Source: Janthinobacterium sp.
GTDB lineage: Bacteria; Pseudomonadota; Gammaproteobacteria; Burkholderiales; Burkholderiaceae_D
Assembly: GCA_003482555.1 (NCBI GenBank)
Contig: DMYQ01000260.1
Span: forward strand, 12,621 to 47,395
DNA: 34,775 nucleotides
Direction of reading: 5' to 3'
The notes beneath the pieces are model-generated. The model did no database searches, was not told the origin of the DNA, and saw only the letters and a program-made list of their open reading frames with translations. A program made the position numbers and the translations under genes. This document shows positions 7,855 to 15,731 of the stretch, piece after piece (position 1 is the stretch's first letter; the number at the start of each line of letters is the position of its first letter).

Positions 7855-8754
7855 ATGAGCAGTGTCATCCCCGTAATCGATATTATTATCCCGACGACGG
7901 CGCAGAGCGCAAGATTTACCCTGTTGCAGCGCGCGATACGCTCGATCCGCACGGCCACTTCCCAGCCGCTGCGCATCATCGCCGTCGTCAATGGCAACAA
8001 GCACGATACCGCGCTGTGCGCCTGGTTGCGCGAACAGGACGACATTCTGTGCGTCTTTGAAGCGTTCGCTTCCGCCCCGCGCGCCGTGCTGGCGGGACGG
8101 CGCCGTGTCCGCGCGCCGTTTTTCGCCACCCTGGATGACGACGATGAATACCTGGAGCATGCCATCGACCTCAGACTCGACGCGATGGCCGAGAACGACG
8201 AGGCGGCCCTGATCGTCACGAACGGTTACATGCATTCCAGCGGCGCGGACAGCATGTTGTATACGAACCTGGAACAGGTGGCGCGGCAACCGCTATCGAG
8301 CCTGTTCGAAGCGAACTGGCTCAATAGCGGCAACGCGATTTATCGCAGCGCCCGGATCGGGGTGGCGGAATTCAGCGATTATCACAATTTTTCCCACTGG
8401 AGCTGGCTGGCGTTCAATCTGTCGCTACGAGGCGTCAAGATCGGCGTGCTGGACATTCCGACTTGCCGTATCCACGACACCCCCAGTTCCAGCTCGAAAT
8501 CGGCCCGCTATGCGCAATCCTGCATCCCCCTGTACCGGCGCATGCTCGAACTGGCGCCGCCGCCGGCGATACGGCGCCTGCTCTTGCGCAGGCTGGGCGC
8601 CGCCTGGCACGATGCCTCGACCATGGCGCTGGAGGAGCGGCGCCTGCTCGATGCCTGGGGCAAGCATGTGCGCAGCCTGGGGTTGCCGGGCGGCCTGCGT
8701 TATCTCGCCTATACGCGAAAATTGCTGCCGGGATGGCCCTCCGGCCAGGGCTGA
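7855..8754 (+). CDS. Glycosyltransferase family 2 (GT-A fold)
   Basis: 299 residues. It opens with IDIIIPTTAQSARFTLLQRA, a GT-A nucleotide-binding start. LDDDDEYLEHA at about 93-103 contains the DxD metal/nucleotide-sugar site. No membrane segment is evident, so it would act at the cytosolic membrane face on a lipid-linked acceptor. An AAGG ribosome-binding site lies 9 bases before the ATG, directly behind the 8-bp tandem repeat. It is first of a three-gene plus-strand run with a flippase and a GT-C enzyme, so it probably adds a sugar to the same repeat unit. Donor and linkage are unknown. Confidence 0.82.
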   Translation: MSSVIPVIDIIIPTTAQSARFTLLQRAIRSIRTATSQPLRIIAVVNGNKHDTALCAWLREQDDILCVFEAFASAPRAVLAGRRRVRAPFFATLDDDDEYLEHAIDLRLDAMAENDEAALIVTNGYMHSSGADSMLYTNLEQVARQPLSSLFEANWLNSGNAIYRSARIGVAEFSDYHNFSHWSWLAFNLSLRGVKIGVLDIPTCRIHDTPSSSSKSARYAQSCIPLYRRMLELAPPPAIRRLLLRRLGAAWHDASTMALEERRLLDAWGKHVRSLGLPGGLRYLAYTRKLLPGWPSGQG

Positions 8755-8829
8755 CGGTCGCGCCGCCATCCGTCGCCGGCGCCGCCTCGCCACACCGGCC
8801 AGGCCACCGATCTTGTAAAGGGCAAGTCC

Positions 8830-10314
8830 ATGCAACCTGTTGAAACGACGCGCGCGGTGTCCGTCTCCACCGGGGTACTGCTCATGGTCGCCATACGCTG
8901 GAGCGACAGATTGATTGGTCTGCTCAGTACGCTCGTCCTGGCCCGTCTGTTACTACCGCAAGATATTGGCATCATCGCCATGGCCTCGATGATGATCGGT
9001 TTAATCGATAGCATGCTCGACACGGGGGTTTCCATCGCGCTCATACAAAATCGCGGTGCGCGCCAGGACGATTACGATGCGGCCTGGACTTTGCGGCTGA
9101 TGCAGTCGCTGCTGGCAACGGTGCTCATTTACGCGCTGGCCGGGGTGGCCGCCAAGTATTTTCATGATGCGCGCGTCGAGCCCGTGATCGAAGTGCTGGC
9201 GCTGTCGAACCTCCTGGCCGCGGTGGAAAACATTGGCGTGGTCAGTTTTCAAAAAAACATGGAATTCGGCCTCGAATTCCGTTTTTTCTTCATCAAGCGC
9301 TGCGTCGGCTTCGTGATCACGATGATCGCAGCCTGGATCTTGCGCGATTACTGGGCCCTGGTGGCCGGCAATATCGGCGGACGCATTTTCGGCGCCGTGT
9401 TCAGTTACGTGATCCATCCTATGCGTGCAAGAATCAGTTTCACGAAAATGGGCAATATTCTTTCTTTCGCCAGCTGGAATTTGTTGCGCAGCATAGCGAA
9501 TTACCTCAATACCAATGCCCACGGCTTCCTGGTCGGCCACCGGGCCAGCCCCTTCGTGCTGGGTGAATATACCTATGGCAGCGAGATCGCGGCGCTGCCG
9601 TCGACGGAATTGCTGGCACCGATCAGCCGGGTATTGTTTCCCACGTTTGTCAGCCTGAAGGACGATCCGCCCGCGCTGAAGGAGTCTTTCCTGCTGGCGC
9701 TCGCAGTACAAACGATGATAGGCATCCCGGCGGGCGCCGGCATGGCCTTGCTGGCCCATGACATGGTGCGCGTCCTGCTTGGCCCCAAATGGATGGACAC
9801 CGCCGCCTTCATCCAGATCATGGGCGCGATCAACATCATTGGCGCCATCGGCGCCAGCGGCGGCTATGTCTTGCTGGCGCTCGGCAGGGCAAAAATCATC
9901 GCCTTCAATTCCTGGCTGCAGGTGCTTGTATTCCTTGCCATTGCCGTGCTGGTGCTGCCGAAGGGGGGCGCCATGGTGATTGCGATGCTGCGCATGGGTA
10001 TTGCGTGCGGCGGTCTCATCACGTTCCTCTGTCTGGTGATGCAGGAACTACCCATGTTGCGCGCCGCCTCCTTGCTGGCCGCCGTCTGGCGTCCAAGCGT
10101 GGCTTCGCTGGCGATGGCTTGTGCGCTGCCCAGTGTCAGCCTTCCGCTCTTCGTGCCGGACGTCGTGCAATTGTTTTTGAAAGTAGTGATTGGCGCGATC
10201 ATATTCAGCGCCAGCGTGCTGTTGCTGTGGCGCATCGCCGGGCGCCCGGCCGGAGCGGAGACTTATCTGGGCGAGAAGTTCAATCTGTATCTGCGCGGCC
10301 GTGCGGTCGCTTGA
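8830..10314 (+). CDS. Wzx-like lipopolysaccharide/EPS flippase (MATE/MOP superfamily)
   Basis: 494-residue polytopic membrane protein with about 12-14 hydrophobic segments. The N-terminal block WSDRLIGLLSTLVLARLLLPQDIGIIAMA is characteristic of the polysaccharide-transport (PST/Wzx) branch. The FVLGEYTYGSEIAALPSTELLAPISRVLFP segment is also typical of this group (WzxC-like). It would flip the undecaprenyl-pyrophosphate-linked repeat unit from cytosol to periplasm. The start at 8830 has an AAAGGG stretch about 9 bases upstream. It is preceded by the GT2 gene (75-base gap) and followed after 18 bases by the GT-C gene. Confidence 0.88.
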   Translation: MQPVETTRAVSVSTGVLLMVAIRWSDRLIGLLSTLVLARLLLPQDIGIIAMASMMIGLIDSMLDTGVSIALIQNRGARQDDYDAAWTLRLMQSLLATVLIYALAGVAAKYFHDARVEPVIEVLALSNLLAAVENIGVVSFQKNMEFGLEFRFFFIKRCVGFVITMIAAWILRDYWALVAGNIGGRIFGAVFSYVIHPMRARISFTKMGNILSFASWNLLRSIANYLNTNAHGFLVGHRASPFVLGEYTYGSEIAALPSTELLAPISRVLFPTFVSLKDDPPALKESFLLALAVQTMIGIPAGAGMALLAHDMVRVLLGPKWMDTAAFIQIMGAINIIGAIGASGGYVLLALGRAKIIAFNSWLQVLVFLAIAVLVLPKGGAMVIAMLRMGIACGGLITFLCLVMQELPMLRAASLLAAVWRPSVASLAMACALPSVSLPLFVPDVVQLFLKVVIGAIIFSASVLLLWRIAGRPAGAETYLGEKFNLYLRGRAVA

Positions 10315-10332
10315 AATGGATGAAAGGCTGAC

Positions 10333-11880
10333 ATGTTGACTACCATTAGCCGCTTGCAAGGTGAGAAACAAGATGAGAGACAAGGGGATAAACGGGACCT
10401 GGCCCGGCCCATGTGGTTGCTGGGCATGCTGCTCTTGCTCCTGCCGAGGCTGATCGATGTGAACGCCTATATCGACTCCGACGAGGCGTCGTCGGTGCTT
10501 TTAGCGAGCAATCATTTCGGCGATTTCATAGCGAAGGCGCTGAAGGATAGGCCTCATCCCCCCCTGCATGTGCTGTTTTTGCATACGCTCGCGCAACTGC
10601 GGCTCGATACCGCCCTCTTGGGCCGCCTGGTCGGCATCGCCGGCTCGATTGCCGGCTTCGGCCTGATGGCCCGCATGATATTGCGGGAAACGACATCGAC
10701 CGTCATCATGATATCGAGCATGCTGATGTTCGCCTTCAGCAGCTATTTCCTGTATCTGTCGACCACGATCCGCCCCTATTCGCTCATCATTCCCTTAGGC
10801 TGCGCGCAGCTGTATTTTTTCATCTCGATGCTGGGCGCCGCCAGGGAAAGCGGGCAAAAAATATCCTCCGCGGATGCGCGTCTGCGCGGCTGGCTAATCT
10901 TTTCCATATTGCTGACATGCACACAATACCTCTCCGTGCCGGTGACAGGCACGGAATTCATCCTGTTGACGACCGTATTGAACCGGCAAGCGCTGGTGCG
11001 CGCGATCGTGCTGCCGGGCCTTGCCGTGCTGGCTCTGGCCATTTGGTACTACCTGGGCAGTCTCAATTCCCCAAGCCTGACGGCAACTTGGTGGGTGACG
11101 GAAAAACCCGATGCAAGGGAATATATCTACACACTGCTGACTTTTTTCGGCGCGGCACCGGCGTCGGCGCTGTGGCTGGGCGCCGTGCTCGCCCTGGTCT
11201 ACCTGAATGCATTGCGCCAGTGGCGCCTGCTGACGGCATGCGACGGAGCCCTGGCGGCAGTGGCACTGGTGCCGACGCTGGCCGTATTCTTACTCTCGTC
11301 CCTGGGCCCCCTGAATATTTTCGCGCAACGCCAACTGATCGTGCCGGCCGTGGCCCTGGTCGTGCTGACATGCGCGCTTACGCGCTTGATGCGGCGGCCA
11401 TGGCAAATGAGCTGCCTGGTGTTGATCGTCGCATGGGCGGCATCCTCCTTGCCCATGGGATTGCCGCGCTATTCCAAACCGCCGCTTGCGCAAATGGCGG
11501 CATCGTTCGCCCGGCACGGTGTCAAGCTGGTCTACACGACAAGCTGGGAATACAGCGGCTTGCGTTACTACGGGGGGCGGCGCTTCGAGGTGGTTGCGCT
11601 GTCGCCGCCGTTGGCAGTACCGGGCGGCGAACCGTCGGGTGAGGTCGGGTTTGTATGCCGTCCCGGCAAGTGCGATGCGATTGCCTCCTTCATACGCGCG
11701 AGCGGGCTGCGGGTGTGCGGTCAACGCTTCAGGTGGAATATGGTGAACTATGCGCTGGCGGGCGAGGTACTGGTCTTCCTTCCCGCCGCCGCGACATTGC
11801 GCGCGGGCGACACTTGTGATGCCAGCTTGTTGCCCGCCAACGCAGGCATTCCTCATTCCGCCACGTCGGCGGCGCGCTGA
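10333..11880 (+). CDS. GT-C fold membrane glycosyltransferase (ArnT/PMT/GT39-like)
   Basis: 515-residue polytopic protein. After the first membrane segment (about 28-42) comes YIDSDEA, with D48/D50/E51 in the first periplasmic loop where GT-C enzymes hold their catalytic acid. RPHPPLHVLFLH (73-84) corresponds to the HPPL motif of the ArnT/PMT group. About ten further hydrophobic segments and a C-terminal soluble domain follow. Such enzymes use polyprenyl-phosphate sugars in the periplasm. A matching donor-making GtrB-like protein and GtrA-like flippase are encoded just downstream in the opposite direction. GAAAGG lies 5 bases before the ATG. Its cysteine-containing C-terminal tail (about 440-500) was not recognised. 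Confidence 0.72.
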   Translation: MLTTISRLQGEKQDERQGDKRDLARPMWLLGMLLLLLPRLIDVNAYIDSDEASSVLLASNHFGDFIAKALKDRPHPPLHVLFLHTLAQLRLDTALLGRLVGIAGSIAGFGLMARMILRETTSTVIMISSMLMFAFSSYFLYLSTTIRPYSLIIPLGCAQLYFFISMLGAARESGQKISSADARLRGWLIFSILLTCTQYLSVPVTGTEFILLTTVLNRQALVRAIVLPGLAVLALAIWYYLGSLNSPSLTATWWVTEKPDAREYIYTLLTFFGAAPASALWLGAVLALVYLNALRQWRLLTACDGALAAVALVPTLAVFLLSSLGPLNIFAQRQLIVPAVALVVLTCALTRLMRRPWQMSCLVLIVAWAASSLPMGLPRYSKPPLAQMAASFARHGVKLVYTTSWEYSGLRYYGGRRFEVVALSPPLAVPGGEPSGEVGFVCRPGKCDAIASFIRASGLRVCGQRFRWNMVNYALAGEVLVFLPAAATLRAGDTCDASLLPANAGIPHSATSAAR

Positions 11881-11917
11881 CATGGCGCCGCGCCGACCGC
11901 GCCAAAGCGAACTCCCG

Positions 11918-12856
11918 TCAAACAACTTTTTCGATGGAAAAGCGTGGACGGCGCTTTGTTTCCATATAGATTTTGGCGACGTACTCGCCCAGCACGCCTA
12001 TGCTTAATATCTGTATGCCTCCGAGAAAGTAGATCGGTATGACCGAAGATGCCCAGCCGGGGACGGAGGCGTGCATGAACAGGCGGCCGTAAAGCACCCA
12101 TGCGGCCATGCCAAAACTGATCATGAAAATAATCATCCCGAGCGCGGCGATGAAGCGCAAGGGGGTGACGCTGAACGAGGTGATGCCGTCGAAGGCCAGG
12201 GCCAGCATGCGGCGCAAAGGATATTTTGATTCTCCGGCGAAACGCGTCGTCCGGTCATAGTAAACAATGCTCGTCAAAAAACCCAGTAATGGAATAATTC
12301 CTCGCAGAAATATATTTACCTCTGAGAATTCTTGCAAATGATTTAAGGCGCGTCGGCTCATCAGTCGATAATCGGCGTGATTGTAGACGATGTCGACGCC
12401 AACGGATTCGAGCAGTTTGTAGTAGGCCTGGGCAGAACCGCGCTTGAAGGCGCTGTCGCTGGTGCGCGACATTCTGACGCCATAAACGATTTCACAACCC
12501 TCCGAGAAACGATGCACCATCTGTTCGATGACTTCGATATCATCTTGCAGATCGGCGTCGACCGTGACGACGGCATCCCCGACGGCAATCGACAAGCCGG
12601 CCAGCAGGGCGTTTTGATGACCTCTATTCCTGGAAAGTTTCACGCCATGGATGCGCAAGTCTTGCTGCGCCAGACTTTGAATGAGTTGCCAGGTCTTGTC
12701 CTTGCTGCCATCGTCGACAAAATACACGGCGCTGTCGGCACTGACCTGACCTGCATCTTGCAGGCGGGTAAGGAGTCCAAGCAGGCGTCGGGTCGTCTCG
12801 GTCAACACTTCTTGCTCATTGAAGCAGGGGACAACTATTCCAAGTGTGGTAGTCAT
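11918..12856 (-). CDS. GtrB/DPMS-like polyprenyl-phosphate glycosyltransferase (GT2)
   Basis: 312 residues. The GT-A domain opens GIVVPCFNEQEVL, with VDDGSKDKT and the DADLQDD metal/nucleotide-sugar motif. Two membrane helices near the C terminus (about 230-255 and 270-292) are typical of GtrB and ArnC-like enzymes that make undecaprenyl-phosphate sugars from UDP- or GDP-sugars. It lies 106 bases downstream of a GtrA-like gene, the normal partner that flips such lipids. The donor produced would suit the GT-C enzyme at 10333-11880, which is convergent with it. I name it by family only, since the sugar cannot be told. Confidence 0.85.
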   Translation of the reverse strand: MTTTLGIVVPCFNEQEVLTETTRRLLGLLTRLQDAGQVSADSAVYFVDDGSKDKTWQLIQSLAQQDLRIHGVKLSRNRGHQNALLAGLSIAVGDAVVTVDADLQDDIEVIEQMVHRFSEGCEIVYGVRMSRTSDSAFKRGSAQAYYKLLESVGVDIVYNHADYRLMSRRALNHLQEFSEVNIFLRGIIPLLGFLTSIVYYDRTTRFAGESKYPLRRMLALAFDGITSFSVTPLRFIAALGMIIFMISFGMAAWVLYGRLFMHASVPGWASSVIPIYFLGGIQILSIGVLGEYVAKIYMETKRRPRFSIEKVV

Positions 12857-12962
12857 TTTTAGCTCTGCGATGAGGTTGGAGTACTTTGCACGGATGCGGA
12901 GAAATCCTCGATGCCTGGTTTGATTGATCGCGCCTCGAAAGCCCGGTTTGTCGATGCGCGGT

Positions 12963-13346
12963 CTAGGTGCGGCGCATAAATACGAACATGTTTTGCGCGA
13001 AATACGATAGCGCGGTGACCGGAATCATGGCGATGGCGCCGGAAACGTAAGGCCCTGGCCCAAACTGCATGATTTGCCTGATGATCAATATATTGAGGAT
13101 GTAAATAAAGATCCAGCAAAGCAGAAATCGCCAGAAAAGACGTTTTTCCGCAACCCGGAACACGAATATCCCCTGGGTGCGAAAACTAAATATCACGCCA
13201 GTCGCCATTGCAATGAAATTTGCCAATGAATAATTTAATCCCAAAAAAAGCATGAGGGCATAAATTGAATAACTGAATGCCGTGTTGATGCCGCCTATTA
13301 GAATGAAGCGGATTTCCTTGAAGCGGAGCAAGCCTTTACTCGACAT
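12963..13346 (-). CDS. GtrA-like membrane protein
   Basis: 127 residues with four hydrophobic segments, opening RFKEIRFILIGGINTAFSYSIY, the classic GtrA signature, followed by NFIAMATGVIFSF. GtrA proteins are thought to flip undecaprenyl-phosphate sugars across the inner membrane. The start at 13346 has GGA five bases upstream and overlaps the methyltransferase by 11 bases; an alternative ATG at 13364 adds six residues with no better ribosome-binding site. Base composition is strikingly AT-rich: 20 of 60 bases are G/C at 13081-13140 and 22 of 60 at 13201-13260, against 45 of 60 at 20521-20580, suggesting acquired DNA. Confidence 0.85.
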   Translation of the reverse strand: MSSKGLLRFKEIRFILIGGINTAFSYSIYALMLFLGLNYSLANFIAMATGVIFSFRTQGIFVFRVAEKRLFWRFLLCWIFIYILNILIIRQIMQFGPGPYVSGAIAMIPVTALSYFAQNMFVFMRRT

Positions 13347-13971
13347 GATGTTCCAGTCCAGCATTTTTCGTGCGAATGTAAAACAGTTTCAATTCATTGA
13401 ATATGAAATAATTGCCCGCGGATTCCACGTTTATCGGGAAGTAACTGGCTTCCTTGATGGTGTAACCTTCGCAAGCGAACAGTTCGTGTTGATCCAGGTA
13501 GTGCCGGTTGACGAAAGTCTTGTGGGTGGGGTCGCTGCGATAGCCTAGGGCACATGGCAGCACGACGATGACCCGCTCGATTTCCAGTCGCTGGCAGGAA
13601 CGCAGAATCTTGCGCAAGATATTCTCGGCGCCATCGAAATGTTCGAGGACGTGCGACATGACAAAGGTTTTGTAGTGGCCCGCCAAAAAATCCGAAAATA
13701 GGAAATTCTCGTCGAAAAAACACTGACGGGCATTCAAACCGGTGCTGAGCAGGGCCGCCACGAGTGCGGGATTCAACTCGAGTCCGACGGATCCGGCGGG
13801 CAGGCGCGACAGCAATTGACCCGCGCCACAACCAAAATCGATGGTCGGGCCCCGCACATCACGCAGGATATTATTTATGTAGAAATATTTTATCGATCTT
13901 CTCAAAATATTCCGGCTTCTGTGCAATTGTCTGGCCGCGTATTGCCTGTCGAATTCATGGGCATTATTCAT
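13336..13971 (-). CDS. SAM-dependent methyltransferase (class I, Methyltransf_23-like)
   Basis: 211 residues. Motif I is TIDFGCGAGQLLSRL, the acidic residue ending strand 2 is in VGLELNP, and MSHVLEHFDGAENILRKIL is the motif II/post-II region of small-molecule methyltransferases. It lies in the lower-GC block with gtrA-like and GT2 genes, 11 bases after the GT2 stop and overlapping the gtrA-like start, so the genes are cotranscribed. It probably methylates a sugar or the glycan end; the acceptor is unknown. Confidence 0.82.
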   Translation of the reverse strand: MNNAHEFDRQYAARQLHRSRNILRRSIKYFYINNILRDVRGPTIDFGCGAGQLLSRLPAGSVGLELNPALVAALLSTGLNARQCFFDENFLFSDFLAGHYKTFVMSHVLEHFDGAENILRKILRSCQRLEIERVIVVLPCALGYRSDPTHKTFVNRHYLDQHELFACEGYTIKEASYFPINVESAGNYFIFNELKLFYIRTKNAGLEHHVE

Positions 13972-13982
13972 CGAATCACTCT

Positions 13983-14819
13983 TTAACGGAGGAAAAAACG
14001 GTAAAATGCAAGGCGCAGGTATTTATTCAGCGATGCCATGATATTGCCAAAAAATATATCGATTTTACGGGTGGAAAAAGCGGAGTCGAGGGAAATCTTT
14101 TCAATGAAGCGTCTGTAGTCGATACTCTGCCGCGCACCGATGGCGACGCTCCAGGATCCGCCGGACACCCGGAATGAGGCCAATTTCTCGGAAAGATAGT
14201 AGGAATCGCCATTCAGCAAGAGACGGAACCAGTAATCCAGGTCCAGCACATAGGGTATGCTTGCATCAAAATCGCCCACCGCATCGGCCAATTGTTTGCG
14301 AAACATCACACTGCCCGGCTCGCCAATCAGATTCGTTCCCCGGCGCAGGCAATTGCGTATCAGTATGTGGGCGGCGACCATTCCTGAATCGATATCGGAA
14401 TAGGTGCGCCCCAACAGGGGGCGGTCATCGGCGTCGATGATGGTTCTGGCGCAAAACACCAGTGCGATGGCGCGCGCATGATCCTGTTCGAGTATGTCGA
14501 CCTGGCGCGCCAGGCAGGAGGGAGCCAGCAAATCATCTTGCGGCAGCAATTTGAAGTATTTTCCCCGGGCTTCACTTAAACATCTATTCCAGTTCCCCTG
14601 CGGCCCAAGATTGTCTGCGTTTTCCAGTATGCGGATACGCGGATCGCCGTATCGGCGGGCGATGGCGACGGTGGCATCGGGCGACTTGTCGTCGATGATG
14701 ATCAGCTCAAAGTCCGTATAACTTTGCTGTAATACGGACTCGATTGCGGCCGCAATATGCGCGGCGCCCCGATAGCTTGGTATGCACACGGACACGGTGG
14801 GTGGGGCAATGTTGGACAT
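13983..14819 (-). CDS. Glycosyltransferase family 2 (GT-A fold)
   Basis: 278 residues. It opens TVSVCIPSYRGAAHIAAAIE, with LIIIDDKSPDATV and LLPQDDL, the nucleotide-sugar and metal motifs of GT2. The start at 14819 is preferred over an upstream ATG (14885) because GGAAG sits 5 bases before it and the 22 extra residues do not look like this family. It is first gene of the minus-strand sub-operon with the methyltransferase, gtrA-like and gtrB-like genes. A possible CATAAT -10 element (14889-14884, minus strand) lies upstream, without a clear -35. Sugar and linkage unknown. Confidence 0.82.
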   Translation of the reverse strand: MSNIAPPTVSVCIPSYRGAAHIAAAIESVLQQSYTDFELIIIDDKSPDATVAIARRYGDPRIRILENADNLGPQGNWNRCLSEARGKYFKLLPQDDLLAPSCLARQVDILEQDHARAIALVFCARTIIDADDRPLLGRTYSDIDSGMVAAHILIRNCLRRGTNLIGEPGSVMFRKQLADAVGDFDASIPYVLDLDYWFRLLLNGDSYYLSEKLASFRVSGGSWSVAIGARQSIDYRRFIEKISLDSAFSTRKIDIFFGNIMASLNKYLRLAFYRFFLR

Positions 14820-14934
14820 GGCTGCTTCCGAGTGGATTGCTGCGCTACGGCGGCGAGGTTTCCGCATCTGATGAATGGTAAGCATTATGTTTGCTTGTTG
14901 CGTTGATCGAACTCAAGCGCCGCAAGCGTAAGGG

Positions 14935-14950
14935 GCGCGCGCCCGCGCGC
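14935..14950. other. GC-only inverted repeat between minus-strand genes
   Basis: GCGCGC (14935-14940) and GCGCGC (14945-14950) can pair around a 4-base loop. It lies 12 bases past the methyltransferase stop (minus strand), with no U-run, so it is not a standard intrinsic terminator. It may still separate the XrtA core from the lower-GC sub-operon by pausing or RNA protection. Confidence 0.3.
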
Positions 14951-14961
14951 ATTGCCACGCC

Positions 14962-15717
14962 TCAGTGGCTGCCTTGGCGCAGTACGGCGCAACCTTTTTC
15001 GCAATACCGGCTCGACTGTTCAAAGGCGGGGAATTCGTTTTTCCAGCGGTGCAGTATGGCTTGCTCATCCGGCCTGCCGGCATCGTCCATGAAGACGCTG
15101 GCGCCACCATCGAGACGGTGGAACAGCAGCGGTCCGGCCGGATAACGGGCCAATTCCCCGGTCGCCATCGGTGGTCCATCAATGACCAGCATGTCGAAGC
15201 GCAATTCCGCTGGCAGGACGCCGGACGCATACCACGACCAGACGGCGCCGCCCAGGGCGTGCTGTTGCAGCGGCGCGTGTAGCACCTCGGCCCAGTCGGA
15301 CAGGCCGTGGCGGCGTAATTGTTCCCGGGTTTGTTCGGCGAAATGGGCGTCGTGCTCCAGACTGTAGACCTTGCCGGCGCCATTCAATTGCATGCAACGG
15401 GCCAGCACCAGGGTCGAGGTGCCGCTGCCGCATTCGACCACCCGCGCCGGCACGTGGGCGCGGGCATGGTTCGCCAGCTCCATCAGAAAATCGGGCGAGC
15501 CGGCCCAGCCCCGCGTGCCCGGCAGGCTCTTTTCCAGCGCCAGGTCGACATACAGGCTGTGCAGGGCTTCCAGCTGGCGGAACAGATACAGCGGGCCTTG
15601 CGGCCATAGTTCGCGCAATTCGCTCAATTGCAGATGGATCAGGCGCACCTTGTAGAGCGTGTAGAGGCCCAGGCAAGCCAGTAGGAAGGCAAACAAGAAG
15701 GAAGAAGCGATAAGCAT
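14962..15717 (-). CDS. Membrane-anchored class I SAM methyltransferase-like protein
   Basis: 251 residues. A hydrophobic N-terminal helix (about 3-22) should anchor the protein in the inner membrane, with K23/R25 after it placing the rest in the cytosol. VVECGSGTSTLVLARCM (93-109) is the SAM-binding motif, with E/S variation typical of Methyltransf_24; VYSLEHD ends the second strand, and MLVIDGPP is the motif II region. Gap to the GT4-CapK stop is 14 bases, with GGGGA about 7 bases before the ATG. Last gene of the long XrtA minus-strand run. It may O-methylate a membrane-bound glycolipid intermediate; the acceptor is unknown. Confidence 0.78.
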   Translation of the reverse strand: MLIASSFLFAFLLACLGLYTLYKVRLIHLQLSELRELWPQGPLYLFRQLEALHSLYVDLALEKSLPGTRGWAGSPDFLMELANHARAHVPARVVECGSGTSTLVLARCMQLNGAGKVYSLEHDAHFAEQTREQLRRHGLSDWAEVLHAPLQQHALGGAVWSWYASGVLPAELRFDMLVIDGPPMATGELARYPAGPLLFHRLDGGASVFMDDAGRPDEQAILHRWKNEFPAFEQSSRYCEKGCAVLRQGSH

Positions 15718-15731
15718 GGTGGATTCCCCGT

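Noticed and set aside
7591..8289. Minus-strand frame through the 8-bp repeat, containing an ELASWRVG repeat peptide
   Set aside because: The peptide repeat is just the DNA repeat translated (three units of 8 bp make 8 residues); the frame is antisense to the GT2 gene and has no family resemblance.
14820..14885. Upstream ATG (14885) for the GT2 gene
   Set aside because: The 22 extra residues are basic and unlike GT2 starts, while the ATG at 14819 has GGAAG five bases upstream.
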